Source: Apricaphanius iberus (taxonomy: Eukaryota > Chordata > Actinopteri > Cyprinodontiformes > Aphaniidae). From it: DNA of 64,000 nt. Positions 12,330-24,825 of the stretch are shown here, piece by piece. Both the position numbers and the translations under genes were made by a program. The notes beneath the pieces are model-generated. The model made no database searches, was not told the DNA's origin, and worked only from the letters and a program-made list of their open reading frames with translations. How positions within the stretch are numbered: the first letter of the stretch is position 1; every line of letters begins with the position of its first letter. The stretch spans positions 749,501 through 813,500 of the forward strand of contig JAPXFQ010001303.1 in NCBI GenBank assembly GCA_028564705.1, given 5' to 3'.

Positions 12330-13040
12330 AGAAATTTAAAAGCAGATGAGAAGCAGGGATCCATACAAGGCAGTGTGCTGCCTGCTCTGAACCACAAGGA
12401 GATACATTGTCATCCAACATAAGAGGTAGTGAAACTTCCAAGCAGTGGCTGTCCTACCAAGTTAACCCAAGAGAGATTTAAACAACTAATCCAGAAGGTT
12501 ACAAAAGAATTCAGACCAACATTTAAAGCACTCAGCTGACTCAGTGTTAATGATTAAAGAATAACAAAGGGACTGGGCAATTATAGCATCCATGATAGAA
12601 TTTCAAGGATAATTTTCACTGCTGACTGGAAAGAACACCATGCAAGGCCCCTATCACATTTGCCAAATCGAATTTGATAATCCCAAACACTTTTTTTAAA
12701 ATATTCTATGAACTAATGGGACAAAAGTTGAACTTTTGGGGAGGTGTGGCTTCCACTAGATCTGGTATAAAAGTAACACTTCAGTGAAAGAACATCATAC
12801 CTAAAATGAGACATTTTGGTGATAGGGTAACCGCAATGGAAAACTGGACAATTATATTGGAAACCTTCTACTCTCTAAGAAAAACACTGGAGCAGAATTT
12901 CCGAACATCAATTTGCGACCTTCAAGCACAATATGGTCATGCTGCAGGACAATGATCCAAAGCACACCAGCAAGTCCATTTCTGAATGGCTCAATAAAAT
13001 AATACAAATAAAAAGAATGAAGAATTGGGAGTGAACTTGT
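12330..13040 (+). mobile_element. Decayed Tc1-like transposase relic
   Basis: Plus-strand blocks match Tc1 transposase landmarks in order: GGTTACAAAAGAATTC (near 12497), AACACCATGCAAGGCCC (12635-12651), GGGACAAAAGTTGAACTTTTG (near 12719), GGAGGTGTGG (about 12740) and CAGGACAATGATCCAAAGCA (about 12945). Frameshifts and stops break every frame, and parts of the catalytic region are deleted. No terminal repeat is identified. Confidence 0.75.
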
Positions 13041-13740
13041 CAGACACCAGATTCAGATTTTGTGTCTTCTTTCTGTGTTTAGTCTAGATAAACTATCTAA
13101 ATGCAGAAGACCAGTTAATTGCTAAATCAAAGTCTTGGAAACATCTAGGGTTCAAAATGATCCCCCAGGAGAAGTTCAGTTTGAAGCGCAAATGACTGTG
13201 AGGAAGCAAAACAAAACAGCTTTTAAAAACCATCCTACAAACATGCTTATCCAGCCTTCCAGCTTCTACAAACAACATTATACATCTTGGTTTTAGACAT
13301 GTGTTTGTCACTCCCTGCACTTTATAGCACCCATGTTGTAATTTAATCCATGACAAAAAACTGCAGCTAGATACGTTGCTAGTCACTTTTTTAAAAAATA
13401 GTGACAAGAGGGATTTGCATTCTAAATAAATACGGTACCAAAAATGCTAAATTACAAAAACTACATGCTTCCTTTTAAAGACCCCTGGGATTATTTTGCC
13501 TTTGGTGATGTCATCAATCAAGTATAGCTGTTTGTCTACAGTGTGTTTTATTTAGTAAACCCTACGTGTAACAATGGAAATGAATGCCCTGTGGTATTTT
13601 TATTAACTGTTTATATTTTATTTTATTTTTAAAAGGCAACAGAAGGGTTCCCTTTAACTTGGATCTTCACACTCAACCTACCTACGTTGTTATCAATGCA
13701 TTTGGTTGATCAGTTTCTACTAAAAATCTGAATGACTCTG

Positions 13741-13998
13741 GTGAGAGCGATCTTCTCTCTCAATGGTGCAGACTGGGTGGATGAGGAGGAGGTGCGGCAC
13801 AGAAAATGATTAGGAAGAAGTAAGTGGGAAGCGCTCCTCAGCGTCTCAACAAACACTCTGTGCTCAGTCAGTCAGCGCTGCGCCTGAACAGCTCCGGGAG
13901 GTTTCGGGTCCCATCTTCACTCAAAACTTTTCCGGATTGTTTTTTCTTTTTCGTTGCATGTCAGGAGCAAAACGGTTGCAACGTGCGAAAGTTTCTGA
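13741..13998 (+). promoter_or_regulatory. afap1l2: afap1l2 5' UTR / promoter-proximal region
   Basis: A CpG-richer segment directly upstream of the first coding ATG (13999), with the composition of a vertebrate 5' leader. A GTAAGT at about 13820 could be a donor for a non-coding first exon. The transcription start is not visible. Confidence 0.5.
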
Positions 13999-14014
13999 AT
14001 GGATAAGCACAAAG
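13999..14014 (+). CDS. afap1l2: AFAP1L2 (XB130) coding exon 1
   Basis: Sixteen coding bases, ATG GAT AAG CAC AAA G, are followed by the donor GTAGGT (14015). Joined to exon 2 they give MDKHKVLDQLL, the counterpart of human MERYKALEQLL. The exon is too short to find by frame length; it was located by requiring a phase-1 donor after a start with that sense. Intron 1 then runs about 23.6 kb. AFAP1L2 is a cytoplasmic adaptor and Src-family substrate that promotes PI3K-Akt signalling. Confidence 0.85.
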
Positions 14015-14438
14015 GTAGGTGGAGTTTTTCTGAATTTAGCCCACATGTAAGCGTTCCCGACTTGCTATGAAGAGTCGTGTCGATTTGAGGACAAAGATTT
14101 CTCATGAACTCTGTGATGAAGAGGTGGTTTTATTGGACGATGGGCGATTCTGCTGGTAGAGTTACAAATAATTACACATTATTTAATAATTTCAGTGCTT
14201 TCGAGTAAAGGTAATACCACAGGCTCATTTTGAAGTATTTTCAGGTGTGCTGATTTTATTTAATTGGATTTGTCTGCCAAGTTCCGCGCCTATTATATTG
14301 CAACACCTGTCAGCCAAACTACCCAACTTTATGGTAAGATGTTTGTGTAACTAGTCCAAATCCTTTTGAAAGCTACATCCTCTCATAGTACGAACAACAC
14401 TCCCACTAATTAGACACGGGGTTGTCCAAAGTTTGGCC

Positions 14439-14471
14439 CATTAACCATTTGAGAGCCTCAAATGGTTAATG
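14439..14471. repeat. Perfect 15-bp hairpin, 3-nt loop
   Basis: CATTAACCATTTGAG (14439-14453), loop AGC, then the exact reverse complement (14457-14471). There is no surrounding transposon that I recognise. Confidence 0.9.
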
Positions 14472-15541
14472 AGGCAACTCAAAAGGTAATGGGCCTACAG
14501 GGCATTGATATATAAAATTGGCAACTATTTTTCTTTTAAGAAGGTAAATATGCAGGACATTTAATATATTTTGAATCTAAAATGACTTATCTGTTTTCTG
14601 CAAAAATCAGACAATATTTAAGTTTGGCTTATTTTCCTTTCGAATTTTAAATTGCTTTTGGCCCATATGGCAACAAGTTTAGACACAAATTAGTCAGACA
14701 TTTTCTTACTCAAGGTACTTTTCTGTCCGTGTTGGAACACTCAACTCTTTTTGACAACTAGTGGCATTTTTGTCAAACCAGTAGGGGTAAAACTCCCAAT
14801 AAGACACAATTTATTAAGGTATATTATTTTTAGGGTAATACCGGCACAGTGTGTTTTATGAATTTGCTGTGGCGATGCGGGAATATTGCGGCATTTGTGC
14901 TGCCAAGCTTGATTGAAATATTACCGCATTTCCACAGTACCGATCATGTGAATTAAGATCAACTTCAACAGATGGTGATATTATGATATTTTAAATGTTT
15001 ACCACAAACTCTTCCGTCTCACTGTTTATATGTATCCCCGCTTGTCCACAGCCCAGACGCCGCCCCCATCCCTCCCTTTTATCCCAGCACGGTGCAATCT
15101 TTTTTTTTTTTTTTAAACATGTGGGACAACACAGGGGACATTGCTGCCATAGGCTGAGTACTTATGAATGACCAAAAGGCTCACTGATGACGGCATTAAT
15201 GCCCATACTGATGGTGGCATTGTCTTTTGAAACAGGCACTTGGGTCCTCTCTGTGCTGTCACGAATGACTCTCATCCTGTTCACCTGTGCCTAATTATTG
15301 CCTGCTGCCTGTCACTCATGTAAGGTGGAGACATAAGTGAGAGGCAGCCAGAAACTCCCAGCCGGATTATCTTGTGCCTCACACTCAGTGGATATCAACC
15401 ATTTTTTCCTGCCATACCTTATTTTGCCTTGTATTTTTGTGAATGACCTTTGCCTGCTCCTTGGCCTCTTAATGATACTTTTTGTCTGGTTGAATTATCG
15501 GGTTTTCTGATTTGTAAATTACACTAAAAGCTCATTAATTG

Positions 15542-15943
15542 ACTAGTTGAAGCATTGTACGACAAAAATCTCTGTATGATTTTTTGATGCTCTTGTTGAT
15601 AATAAGACTAAAGTACTTTCTCACTCTTTACTTACTAGTAAACTATTTAGCATTATCTAGCTGCACTAGTTTACTAATGAGACCCAGAAAGTTTTAACTG
15701 GTCAACTAGTGTGCTTTTTGGGTGTTAGTTGTCAACTAGTTAGGTTTTTAATCGATTATCTGACTAGTACGGACATGAAAGAGCCACTAGTGAACTTAAC
15801 TAGTAAAAATATTTTGGTTTATTACCAACTAGTCACCATCGATTAATGTACTGGTTGGGACTACAGCAGCACTGGATGTTTTTAGTAGAACTTCTACCTC
15901 TACTACTTGGGCAGAAAAATAGTTGGCAAAAAGTGTTACTAGT
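15542..15943. repeat. ACTAGT-rich dispersed repeat
   Basis: The palindrome ACTAGT occurs ten times, starting at 15542, 15634, 15665, 15705, 15735, 15763, 15786, 15799, 15838 and 15938. About 0.1 would be expected by chance. Spacings are irregular (about 20-100 bp), so this is not a tandem satellite. It resembles an ACTAGT-laden dispersed repeat I associate with teleosts, class unknown. Confidence 0.7.
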
Positions 15944-17054
15944 GCAGCTAAATATCTATCAAGTGTGAAAAAATGTCTAGAGTGGAGTGTAAACCAGAAA
16001 TGGGACATGACCGTTGAGATCAAGGGTAATAAGTATTTACCCAAATGGTTTGCCATACTACTTCACATCAAACCTTTGTTTGCCTTGGAGTACATTATGC
16101 ATCACAGTGGGGTTTGCAAAATATCTTATATTGTGGCCACTGATAAATTCCAAAAGCTGCAAGATTTATTCTCACAGCATTCCTGAAATTTCTGTGGCTA
16201 TTTGTTTATTAAGGATAAGCAATGGAAATCTAATACTTCCCTATTAACAGTTGAGTTGAGTTTGGACCAAATTATGTTAGTGCTTTGGTCCATTACGTAT
16301 TTGTACACATGTATACAGGGACGTTGTTGTTATGCTTTGATGTAATTTCATAACTTTAAGCTTAAATTGGTCTGTTATGGACCCCCTGCTTGTTCTGATC
16401 CAGATGGGCACCAGAAGAGACTGGGAACAATAGCCACCAGTCAAATGGAGATTGGATCAGCAGGATTTGAAAGAAAACAGTCTTGCAGCCACATTCCTGT
16501 TCACCAGCTGACCAGATTGCTCAGCCTGTTTACTCCCACTGTCTTCCACAGTAAATGGTTCATGTTTCAAGGATCTAAAGTCAGAGGTGTTCTATGTATG
16601 GCTTCTTATGAGGGTTTTTAATTATCACCACGGTCTTTGTGTTGGTCATTGATTTGTTAATCACACGAATGAGTATTACAACAGTGTAAGGTTTTCTTAG
16701 GTGAATCATAGGTTGATAGGAAAATGTATTACATGAAATGTAATTAATTGCAAAGTTAATGGGTAGTTTACCTCTCTTCTTAGTCCCCTAATGCATATTA
16801 TGTTTTTGTCAATGGGTAAGTACCACTTCTACAATATCTTTTCATTTTGTGATCTACATACCGTATGTTCTGTATGCCTCGCAATTCGAAGTTGACCCAC
16901 CAATATTACACCTTCGATCCACCTCAGTAAGGCACATAGCAAGTTTTCTTGTATTTTAAAAGTTTTAATGTATTCAAACACCTTGCCTAAGCACATTGAT
17001 CTAATCTGGATCTGGTAATTAATGTGGGTTGGAGAAGGGGTGCATCTAAAAGCT

Positions 17055-17575
17055 GCAGAATAGCAAGGCAATTTTATTTGTATAGCAAGAAAAGTAAAAA
17101 ATAGCAATAGTATGAAAATTAAAAACAGAAAACATGAGAATCATTAAAAGAAAACATTTAGCCTTTGATTAAAACAGAAATTTAGGAGAAGCATGAAAAG
17201 AAGAAAATAAATTAGCTTTTGATTTAAAAAAACAATTTAGTGATCCAAGGCAGCTCTGAAAAGTAGAGTTTTAATCTTTTATTTAAAAGAACCTAACGAT
17301 TCAGCAGCTTTGCAGTTGTCTGGATGCTTGTTCCAGATTGAGGTGCATAGAAGCTGTTGCAGTAATCAAGCTGACTTAAGATGAACACATGGATGAATTT
17401 GTCCAGGTAAAGTTGATTATGGGACATCCAGCTATTGATTTGTTCAATTTCACCTGGTGACATTGAAATGTACAGCTGCAGTGTCACCTGCATAGTTATT
17501 GTAGCTAATGTTGTTGGCTGTTAAAATCTGGGTTAGTGGGAGCATGTAGATATTGAACAGAAGTGGTTAAAACTC
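17055..17575 (-). mobile_element. L2-type LINE 3' fragment (internally deleted)
   Basis: On the minus strand, translation gives LLFNIYMLPLTQIL and then NYAGDTAAVHF, a decayed form of the reverse-transcriptase motif YADDTQLYIS. Further on are SQLDYCNSFY and SIQTTAKLLNR, joined across a deletion. The 3' end runs to the TATACAAATAAAATTGCC-type tail near 17058. No frame is intact. Confidence 0.7.
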
Positions 17576-19231
17576 ACCGCCACATATGGTTTTGCTTGGA
17601 AAGGGTGTCTTCACAGCAGATGTCCCCACCTGAAAGCTGAAGGTTTAAAGTGAGCTTGCAGCATTGATTTGTTGACCGTTGGCACATCAGATGGGCTTTT
17701 TGTCTGCGAACAGGGCCTGACATTTTAGTTTGGGTCAAGATGCATGTATAGAATGGGAAGATAATTGATTGGCAGATGGAGTGACGCAGGTCAGAAGGGC
17801 TGCACCTGGGAATCACAGGCTCCAGAGAAAGAACGGGTGTTTCAGCTGGCGTAAAGAATGGAGTGTGCTTGTTTGGCTAAGAACTGCTAGGAGTTAATGA
17901 AGGCGGTACTGTAAAGGGAAAGCTAGGAGAGCTCATGTAGGCTGGTGACAATGATAAGAATATGCAGTAGTTTTAATATGGTCCTTGTTTCTGAAACCTG
18001 ACGCATCAAAGACCCATCCTTTTTTTTTCACCGAGCTAGATTAAAGTTCTGAAAGCACCTGCAGTTTTATTTGGTCTTACTGACCTTTGAGATGTAATGG
18101 CACATGCAGTTTGGCCAGCAAATTACTGGAGTGTTTTAATTTCCAATTACAGGCTTAAATTGTGAAGTTTGAGACATTCAGTAAAATATGATAAATTTGT
18201 AAAACAGATAAGACAAACAATATTGATTGATACAGTTATGATTTTGCTAATAAGATAACTTTATTAAAGACTCCATTTGTTATTTTAATTTGGATAGCTG
18301 CACTTAATCAAAAATAAGGAATTAACGACTACTAGATTTTATATTTTAAATCGCCTAGCGCTAAAACTGAAACTAACTTTTGTGCTTTATGCAGATCGAA
18401 AAGCTTATATTAGCTGCTCTGCTGTCATTGCTTCCCTGCAGTCAGGTGCTTAAAAGATATAGTAGCAGCTGTAGTACCATAATAAGAGTGATTAAGTTTC
18501 CTCCTTTCTTTTCGTTATTTCCATAACCGTGTCTTTTTTCTGAAGCATTAACTTATAGATCACAGCTACCGGTGGACCAAGAGTGACTAGATGCTTCATA
18601 CAGCCGAGGTAAACTTTGGTGATCCAGGAAGTTTTCTGTAAGCTCATTAAAAGGATTTTGAACTGTATAAATGGTATAATATTGGTGTACTTTTAGATAT
18701 CTAAAGGATCTTGTCGCACACACCCCAAATTTCACATTAGTTATTAAGTAAATATAAAGCCAAGATAGCTGTGAATAAACATTTACACTCCAGAAGCCTT
18801 TTAAACATTTTGCACTTTCGTCTTCTAATAACTTTAGATTGCTTAATTGCCATGCTTCATAGTTATCATCTATATAATGCTTTAGGTGACATCCAGAATA
18901 TAGTTTAAAACAAAGAAAATCTGTTGATGGTTATTTTAAGATGAGTTTAGCCCCATGTACTGCTAGCTAGATGGGGTGAGAAATATAATCATTTGTTGCT
19001 AAAAGTTCCCACCATTCACATTGACTCATTTCTTATCTTTGTTACACAAACAAAACCAAAAAAACAGCTATTTGTATACACAAAGGCAGTTGTGGTTTGA
19101 AATGAAAACCAAGACCATCGTGCTGCATTTCTAGAGGGGGAAATGCTCATCAGGTGTAATGCTCAACCAATGTCTCAGCATCGTCATGGGTTTCTTAAGA
19201 TGGTGTTTCCCAGTTTGTAAGACATGAATTT

Positions 19232-19310
19232 TGTTTCAGTTCAGTTTAACTGTAGTTTATTTATGCTGCAAATTCATGACAAATGTCATCTCAAGACACT
19301 TGAAAAAAAT
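19232..19310 (-). mobile_element. Retroelement 3' tail (GAATT-tail family), degenerate
   Basis: The minus-strand 3' end of the family that is better preserved at 40675-40937. Shared blocks are CAGTTTAACTGTAGTTTATT and GACAAATGTCATCTCAAGAC. Only the last 80 bp or so are recognisable. Confidence 0.5.
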
Positions 19311-19435
19311 GAAGTGCGAGAGAGCACCGTTCACAAACGCCAGAATGAGTGAGTTCATTATAACATCCATCAGACCAAAAGTGAATGAGTTCAATTCACA
19401 TTCACAAAAAGTAGTAACGAGTTCATGAACCCTGT

Positions 19436-19447
19436 GGGGGGGGGGGG
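19436..19447 (+). repeat. Poly-G tract (12 G)
   Basis: Twelve consecutive G residues, uncommon in this AT-rich DNA. It may be an assembly-prone homopolymer. Confidence 0.85.
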
Positions 19448-22400
19448 CATTTTTTGTTTTTTAGACTTATTACTGTACATTTAGTGTACTTAAGTGAACC
19501 TAATACTCATACAGTTGCTGCATTCAGTGGCCAAATTATATTATACATTTTTGAATGTAGTTAAAACAAATGTAACCTTTTTATGAATTCTTGATATCTT
19601 GTCAGAACTTGTAGATGGGCGTATGGTATAGTATGAGGTCGTATTGTAGCCTCTCATTGCATCTTGGTTTAGGCCCTTCTTGAAGGGTGCATGTCATCTG
19701 GTCTGTGATCACTTTGGTAGACATGGCTCTCTACTTATGGTGTGCTCTGCCTATAGCCTGTTGACTGCTATGATAGGCACCAGAAATACCAAGCTAAAGT
19801 TCTAACACAAAATGAATGGATACCATATGCAATTTGGTTAAAAAAAGTGCCAATTCAGCACAGCATGACAACAGAACAGAGGTGGTGGGTCCGGCGGCTT
19901 CGACCCACCATTAACTCAGCAGTGGTATCCTTAGATTTAGACCGTCAGAGCTGGCAATGAGGTCCTCTGGTTCACTTGTATGTGTGTCATGGGATGAACT
20001 TCCCAACGGGGAGTGAGTTGAGTGTGGGTAATGCAGGAAGCCAAACTGGGCTGTAAAAATGATGAAAAGAAAGACAGCCTTCCTGCTTTATGGGAATGGG
20101 GTGCTCTGTGTGAATTTGGATCTTTTTGGCCTCGGGGTCTCCTCCTCACTCTCGCTTGTTTTCGACACATCAAACAGGCCTTTGATTACTGGAAACAGTA
20201 GCTCTGAACTGGACTTGTATTGTGTTTGCCCCACAGCAGGTTCTGCTTTGATGGAAATGCTGCTATGTGCAGGTCTGACTCTTAATCATGTACACATGTA
20301 TCTTTATTGACTCTTCTCTTCCTTTTGCCCTTCTGGCCACTTTTCTGTGGCTGTAATACCTGAAAGCTTTTATTCTGTGGCTTGTTTCAGTTCGTCTGCT
20401 TGCCGTCTGTCTTTAAATCGAAGCTGTGGAAGCCTTTTGAGCTTCCGCTTTTGTTGAAGATGAAACGGCCCATCCAGGCACCGTGCATCTTAATTCGAAG
20501 AGACCTGATGTTTTGTACCTGCACACTCCTGCAACATGTGCATGCTTGAGATTCCAACATTCCAGAAGACATGCGAAAGAGATGTTGGAAGGATGCAGAC
20601 ATGGTTGTGGATTAGGAAAAGGATTTAGAACCATACTGAGCCTCCCTCACATCATGACTCGAGGCCTACAAATTTTTCATTTCTGTCAGTTTTTTCAGCA
20701 AAGAAAGTCAGTGGGAGGAAGAGGTACAGAGTTGTTTGTTTGCAGCATATATACTGCTACATGGTGTTCATCATTTTCTGACTATATAGAATGTTATGAC
20801 AAATTTAAAAGATTGACTTCTAAACATCGAACTAGGACCGGGTCTGCAAATTAGCCTTCGGCTAGAGGTCCTGTCGTCAAGTGCCAGTTTATTTTGCATG
20901 TGACATTGTTTTATGTATTTTCCCTGCTCAAATACATTTCAATAAACTTCTTCAGGTAGTACTAAACTGTAAACATGAACAAATAATCGCCTAAAAAGGA
21001 AAAAAAATAGGTTAGTATCATGTGTTTTCTGTAGGAAGCCAATATTTCAATCTATGCCTTTTCCAGTACACATTAACTACATTTGTCACATGCTTGACAA
21101 TATTTTGTTTGTAAAATATATATACAGTACCCTCTCTCTCTCTGTCTCTCTTTGTGTATATATGTGTGTGTGTGTATAGACCACTGTAACTATTGTGTAA
21201 GCCTAAAATTAATATTGGATTGGATTTTTTTTTTTAAAGATTTATGTTTTTGTTCAATTTACTTTTTGAGTTGATCAGACTGTCAGGAAATTAAGAGGAA
21301 CTAGTTGATTTCCTATTTGATATGTGCAAACATGAGATACACAGGTCAATTTCTGTTCCTTTTCCTATTTCTTTTCAAAATGGGAATGATGATAGAACAT
21401 GTAATTCTAGGAAAACAGAAGTGTGTTCATTTTCATGATTAACAAAATGGTGGCCATAAGAAAATGGTTATGGATTTAAATTAGCTTATGCATGTTTAGG
21501 GTGCTGCTTGTAATGCACCCCATTTCTGGGACAGCATGTAATATGGGATCAAGGTTGTGGAATTCAGTCTTAAACTTTGTCAGGAGAGGTTACATTCCTT
21601 TTTTATCCTTTCGCTATCTTTTTTTTTTCATATTAAAGCTAATCTACAATCTGGCAACCTAATTTCAATACAGCTGCTGTGCAAATGTTGCAGAATTTCT
21701 TGACATGTCCTAAGAATCTGACTGTTAAGAAAAAATGTGAATCTGGAGCTGTGACATCTAGACCCCTGGAATCTAAAGAAAAGAGCAAAACTTTATCAGA
21801 AGTGGTGTAGGACTATAGAGGATTGCAGAGTTCAACAAACAGAGGGTTGTTGATTCAGTTTGGTTTGTTTTAGTGTACATGAATCATATTTATTGGTCAT
21901 TTACTGTAGATATTAAGGTGCTGTCGGACACCTTGGTGTTTTAAAGGCAGGGATGTCTTACACAGCTGGATGGAATTAAGCTTATTTTTAACAAATAAAA
22001 GGGTCAGGAAGCAATAAGATATCACTTAATCTGGTGTGGTTTGAACTCATAAGACCATATTTTACCTTTTAGACTGTAGAAGCTTTTAAAATGTAACCAT
22101 GCAATTCTGAAATGTCAAAAGAAAGATAAATTAAACAAAAGAGTATAAGCATAGAAGACAAAGATTGTAAAATGATAAAAGCTTCAATTTTATTCAGATA
22201 GTTCTGTCAAAAGCTTATTGAAACAAAAATGCTTTAGTCCTTATTTAAAGTGATAGTCTGGATCTCTAAATGAATTACAAATTTTAAGAATTGTATTAAA
22301 TTGACCTCCTGGCCTTAAATGTTGATATAAATGAAGTCATTTTATGAATTATAACATTACGGGTAAGTCCTGCCTTCTCATATCTCAGCTATGGCTCAAA

Positions 22401-24010
22401 AGCCACTGTGCCGTCCACTTGAACCAATCAAGTGTTGCCAAGGGCTGTCGATCATCACAAACGCTGTGTGCTCGTAACTGCGCGCATGCTCAGTTTTCTA
22501 TTTACACGGAGCGTCCGAATCAAGCCTCCGCCATTAGTCCCGAGCGCAGCCATTGAGCAACACTCAGCTCAAGAGCAGCAGATACCGATTTCAAACCAAA
22601 AAAAGCATCCTCACCTCTGATAACTCCATTGTTGACACTCTGGTTGTTTTCTCTCTCTCTTCCGCACGTCTTGGCCCATTGATGCTCAATAGCTTTTAAT
22701 GTGGCAACATAAAAAAACGGATCTTTCCTTTTATGGGCCCCATTTTTGGGCTGAAAATCCTTTTGTGCTTTTCTTATGGATCTTTCCTCTACAGGGTGTT
22801 TTCTCCCAATCCTGCTTCCTCTTGTAGCCAACCTAGAAACATTTTGTAACAGGTATGACAACTAATGAGTTATTGACAACTGATGAGTTAAAGTTATTTT
22901 CTATATTGTTCTTGTAGTCTGCTTTTGACAAGGGTATAATATGATTTTAAGAAAATGTATTTGTAAGGAAAAAGAAACTCACAGGGTCAAAATATTTTGC
23001 AAGAGTTGAGGTACTAAACAAGAGTTTAGTAACCAAAATATATGGCACAGCAAAAGTTTTTGCAAAAAAGAAATACATAAATAAAATAGTGAAATAAATT
23101 TTGAAAGAAGTTTTGCATTTATTAGAATTTTAGGTGCTAAAAAAAATAAAACCAAATAAATGGTTGTGACTCCATTGTCAAAACAGTAAAAAAAATTACT
23201 GATCTGCATGTCATAATAAACTCAAACATTTAAAATGTATCACTGTGTAATAAACTATGTAACATTAAAACTAACTGTATGAAATTCAACTTTTTACATT
23301 GTATTACTGTTTTAATTTATAATATTCCTTTGTATCACTTAGATGAAGTTACTTATTTGATTAAATTCAAATTATTAGAGATCTACCTGCAGATACAAAA
23401 AGCTGTATTAGAAAAACTAAACATTTTGCTTGCTGTACTTTGCTTGAAGAAAACAAGTAACTAACATCAAACACAAATCGACAAGCAGTTCCAGCAGAAA
23501 TACATACACAAACGACCTGTTAACTTGCTCCACACAGGAATTAAGAATATACATAATTTACACATTTTAAGTATTGGTTAATGGTATCTGTTAACTTTAA
23601 CAGATACTGATACAGTACACAAGGACGGTATTGTTGTATCCCTTAATTTTACCACGCTTTACCTTTCTGCCAGTTAGTCCAACCAGAAATGCCTTACATG
23701 TTCCATTCTGATTACATGTTGGCAGATAAAGATCATTGGTGGTGTGTAGTTTCCAACCTCCATTTCCTGTGTAAATAATCATCAGCCTCTTTGTAAATGA
23801 CTAGTCAATGCATACATGGAAACACCCTCAAAGTTTATAAATGGTTTTTGGATAAACTGGCATGACATTTCTTAGACTGAAGTTGTTTTAAGACCATAGT
23901 AGCTGAGTTTGGGTTGGGAAAATTTTGATCTAATCTCCTGCAGGTCAGCTATTACATTTTCACAACCTTTGAACCTCATTTTGAAAATTCTGAACTATCC
24001 CTGTATAAAC

Positions 24011-24120
24011 TCAGTTCATTTCACCTCAGTTGATTTATATAGTGCCAATTTACAACAGATGTAATCTTAAGACACTTTACAAGAAATTAATTTCAATACA
24101 ATTATACAAACATTCCAATT
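24011..24120 (-). mobile_element. Retroelement 3' tail (GAATT-tail family)
   Basis: Contains TTGATTTATATAGTGCCAAT, CAACAGATGTAATCTTAAGA and CACTTTACAAG, the reverse complement of the tail at 40850-40937. It is a truncated minus-strand copy. Confidence 0.6.
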
Positions 24121-24496
24121 AGCTAAAAGTTTTCATTGTTAGGAATCCAAGTAGAATGTGTTTAATCGTTTACTTGAGGTTGTGCCCTATACTTAACAGC
24201 ATATGTAAATGCTGATTACTTTTGAGAAGTGCTGCTTGTTGATTATCTTGAGCATGAACTCTAGCTACATATTCTGTTTAACACTGTTTGCTATAAAGTG
24301 TGATTCCTTTTTTATATATATGAACCACATGATACTTTTGCAAACCTCTAAGATGAGTTTGTATAAAGGGGAGTTTTTGATGCCATCAACAAAATCTGTC
24401 TATAAATGCATAACCAAAAAAAATATATTTATAAAGTCCAAGGTTACACCAACAGATGTTATGAAGAAAATATGGTGTACATTTAACTATTAAATA

Positions 24497-24825
24497 CAAT
24501 GCTTGGCATAAAAAATGTCACCACCTGGATTTAACTAAGCAAATGGGTACATGCCTTCTATTGGATAATTACTGTATGGGCGATTATCTTTCAGCTGGCA
24601 ACAAGTTATTTAACCCCAACTGGTGCAATGAGTTGCTTCTCATTTCATAAACAACCATGTCGAAATGCACATCTCATGAACATGGAAAAGATATTGGTGT
24701 GTTTAGGAAGGGTCAAATCACTGGCATGCATCAAGCAGAGAAAACATCTAATTATAATATAGAAACTAAAATTGGGTTAAGAGCTGTCCAATGCGTTATT
24801 ATAAAGTGGAAGGATATTTAGGATC
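24497..24825 (+). mobile_element. Tc1-like 5' fragment with transposase N-terminus
   Basis: The leader (CACCACCTGGATTTAACTAA, CTGGCAACAAGTTATTTAAC) matches a common fish Tc1-like family. A reading frame from 24657 starts MSKCTSHEHGKDIGVFRKGQ and continues through ITGMHQAEKTS, the first helix-turn-helix of the transposase. It then degenerates (IGLRAVQ, KWKDI) and stops near 24820. The rest of the element is missing. Confidence 0.75.

Noticed and set aside
15500..15960. CRISPR-like or satellite array
   Set aside because: The ACTAGT hexamers have irregular spacing and no conserved repeat unit, and the genome is vertebrate.
20483..20854. 123-codon plus-strand frame
   Set aside because: No motif, no splice context, and intronic; considered chance.
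22246..22860. TTAA-type transposon starting TTAAAGTGATAGTCTGG
   Set aside because: One end looks familiar, but no matching inverted end was found to the right.
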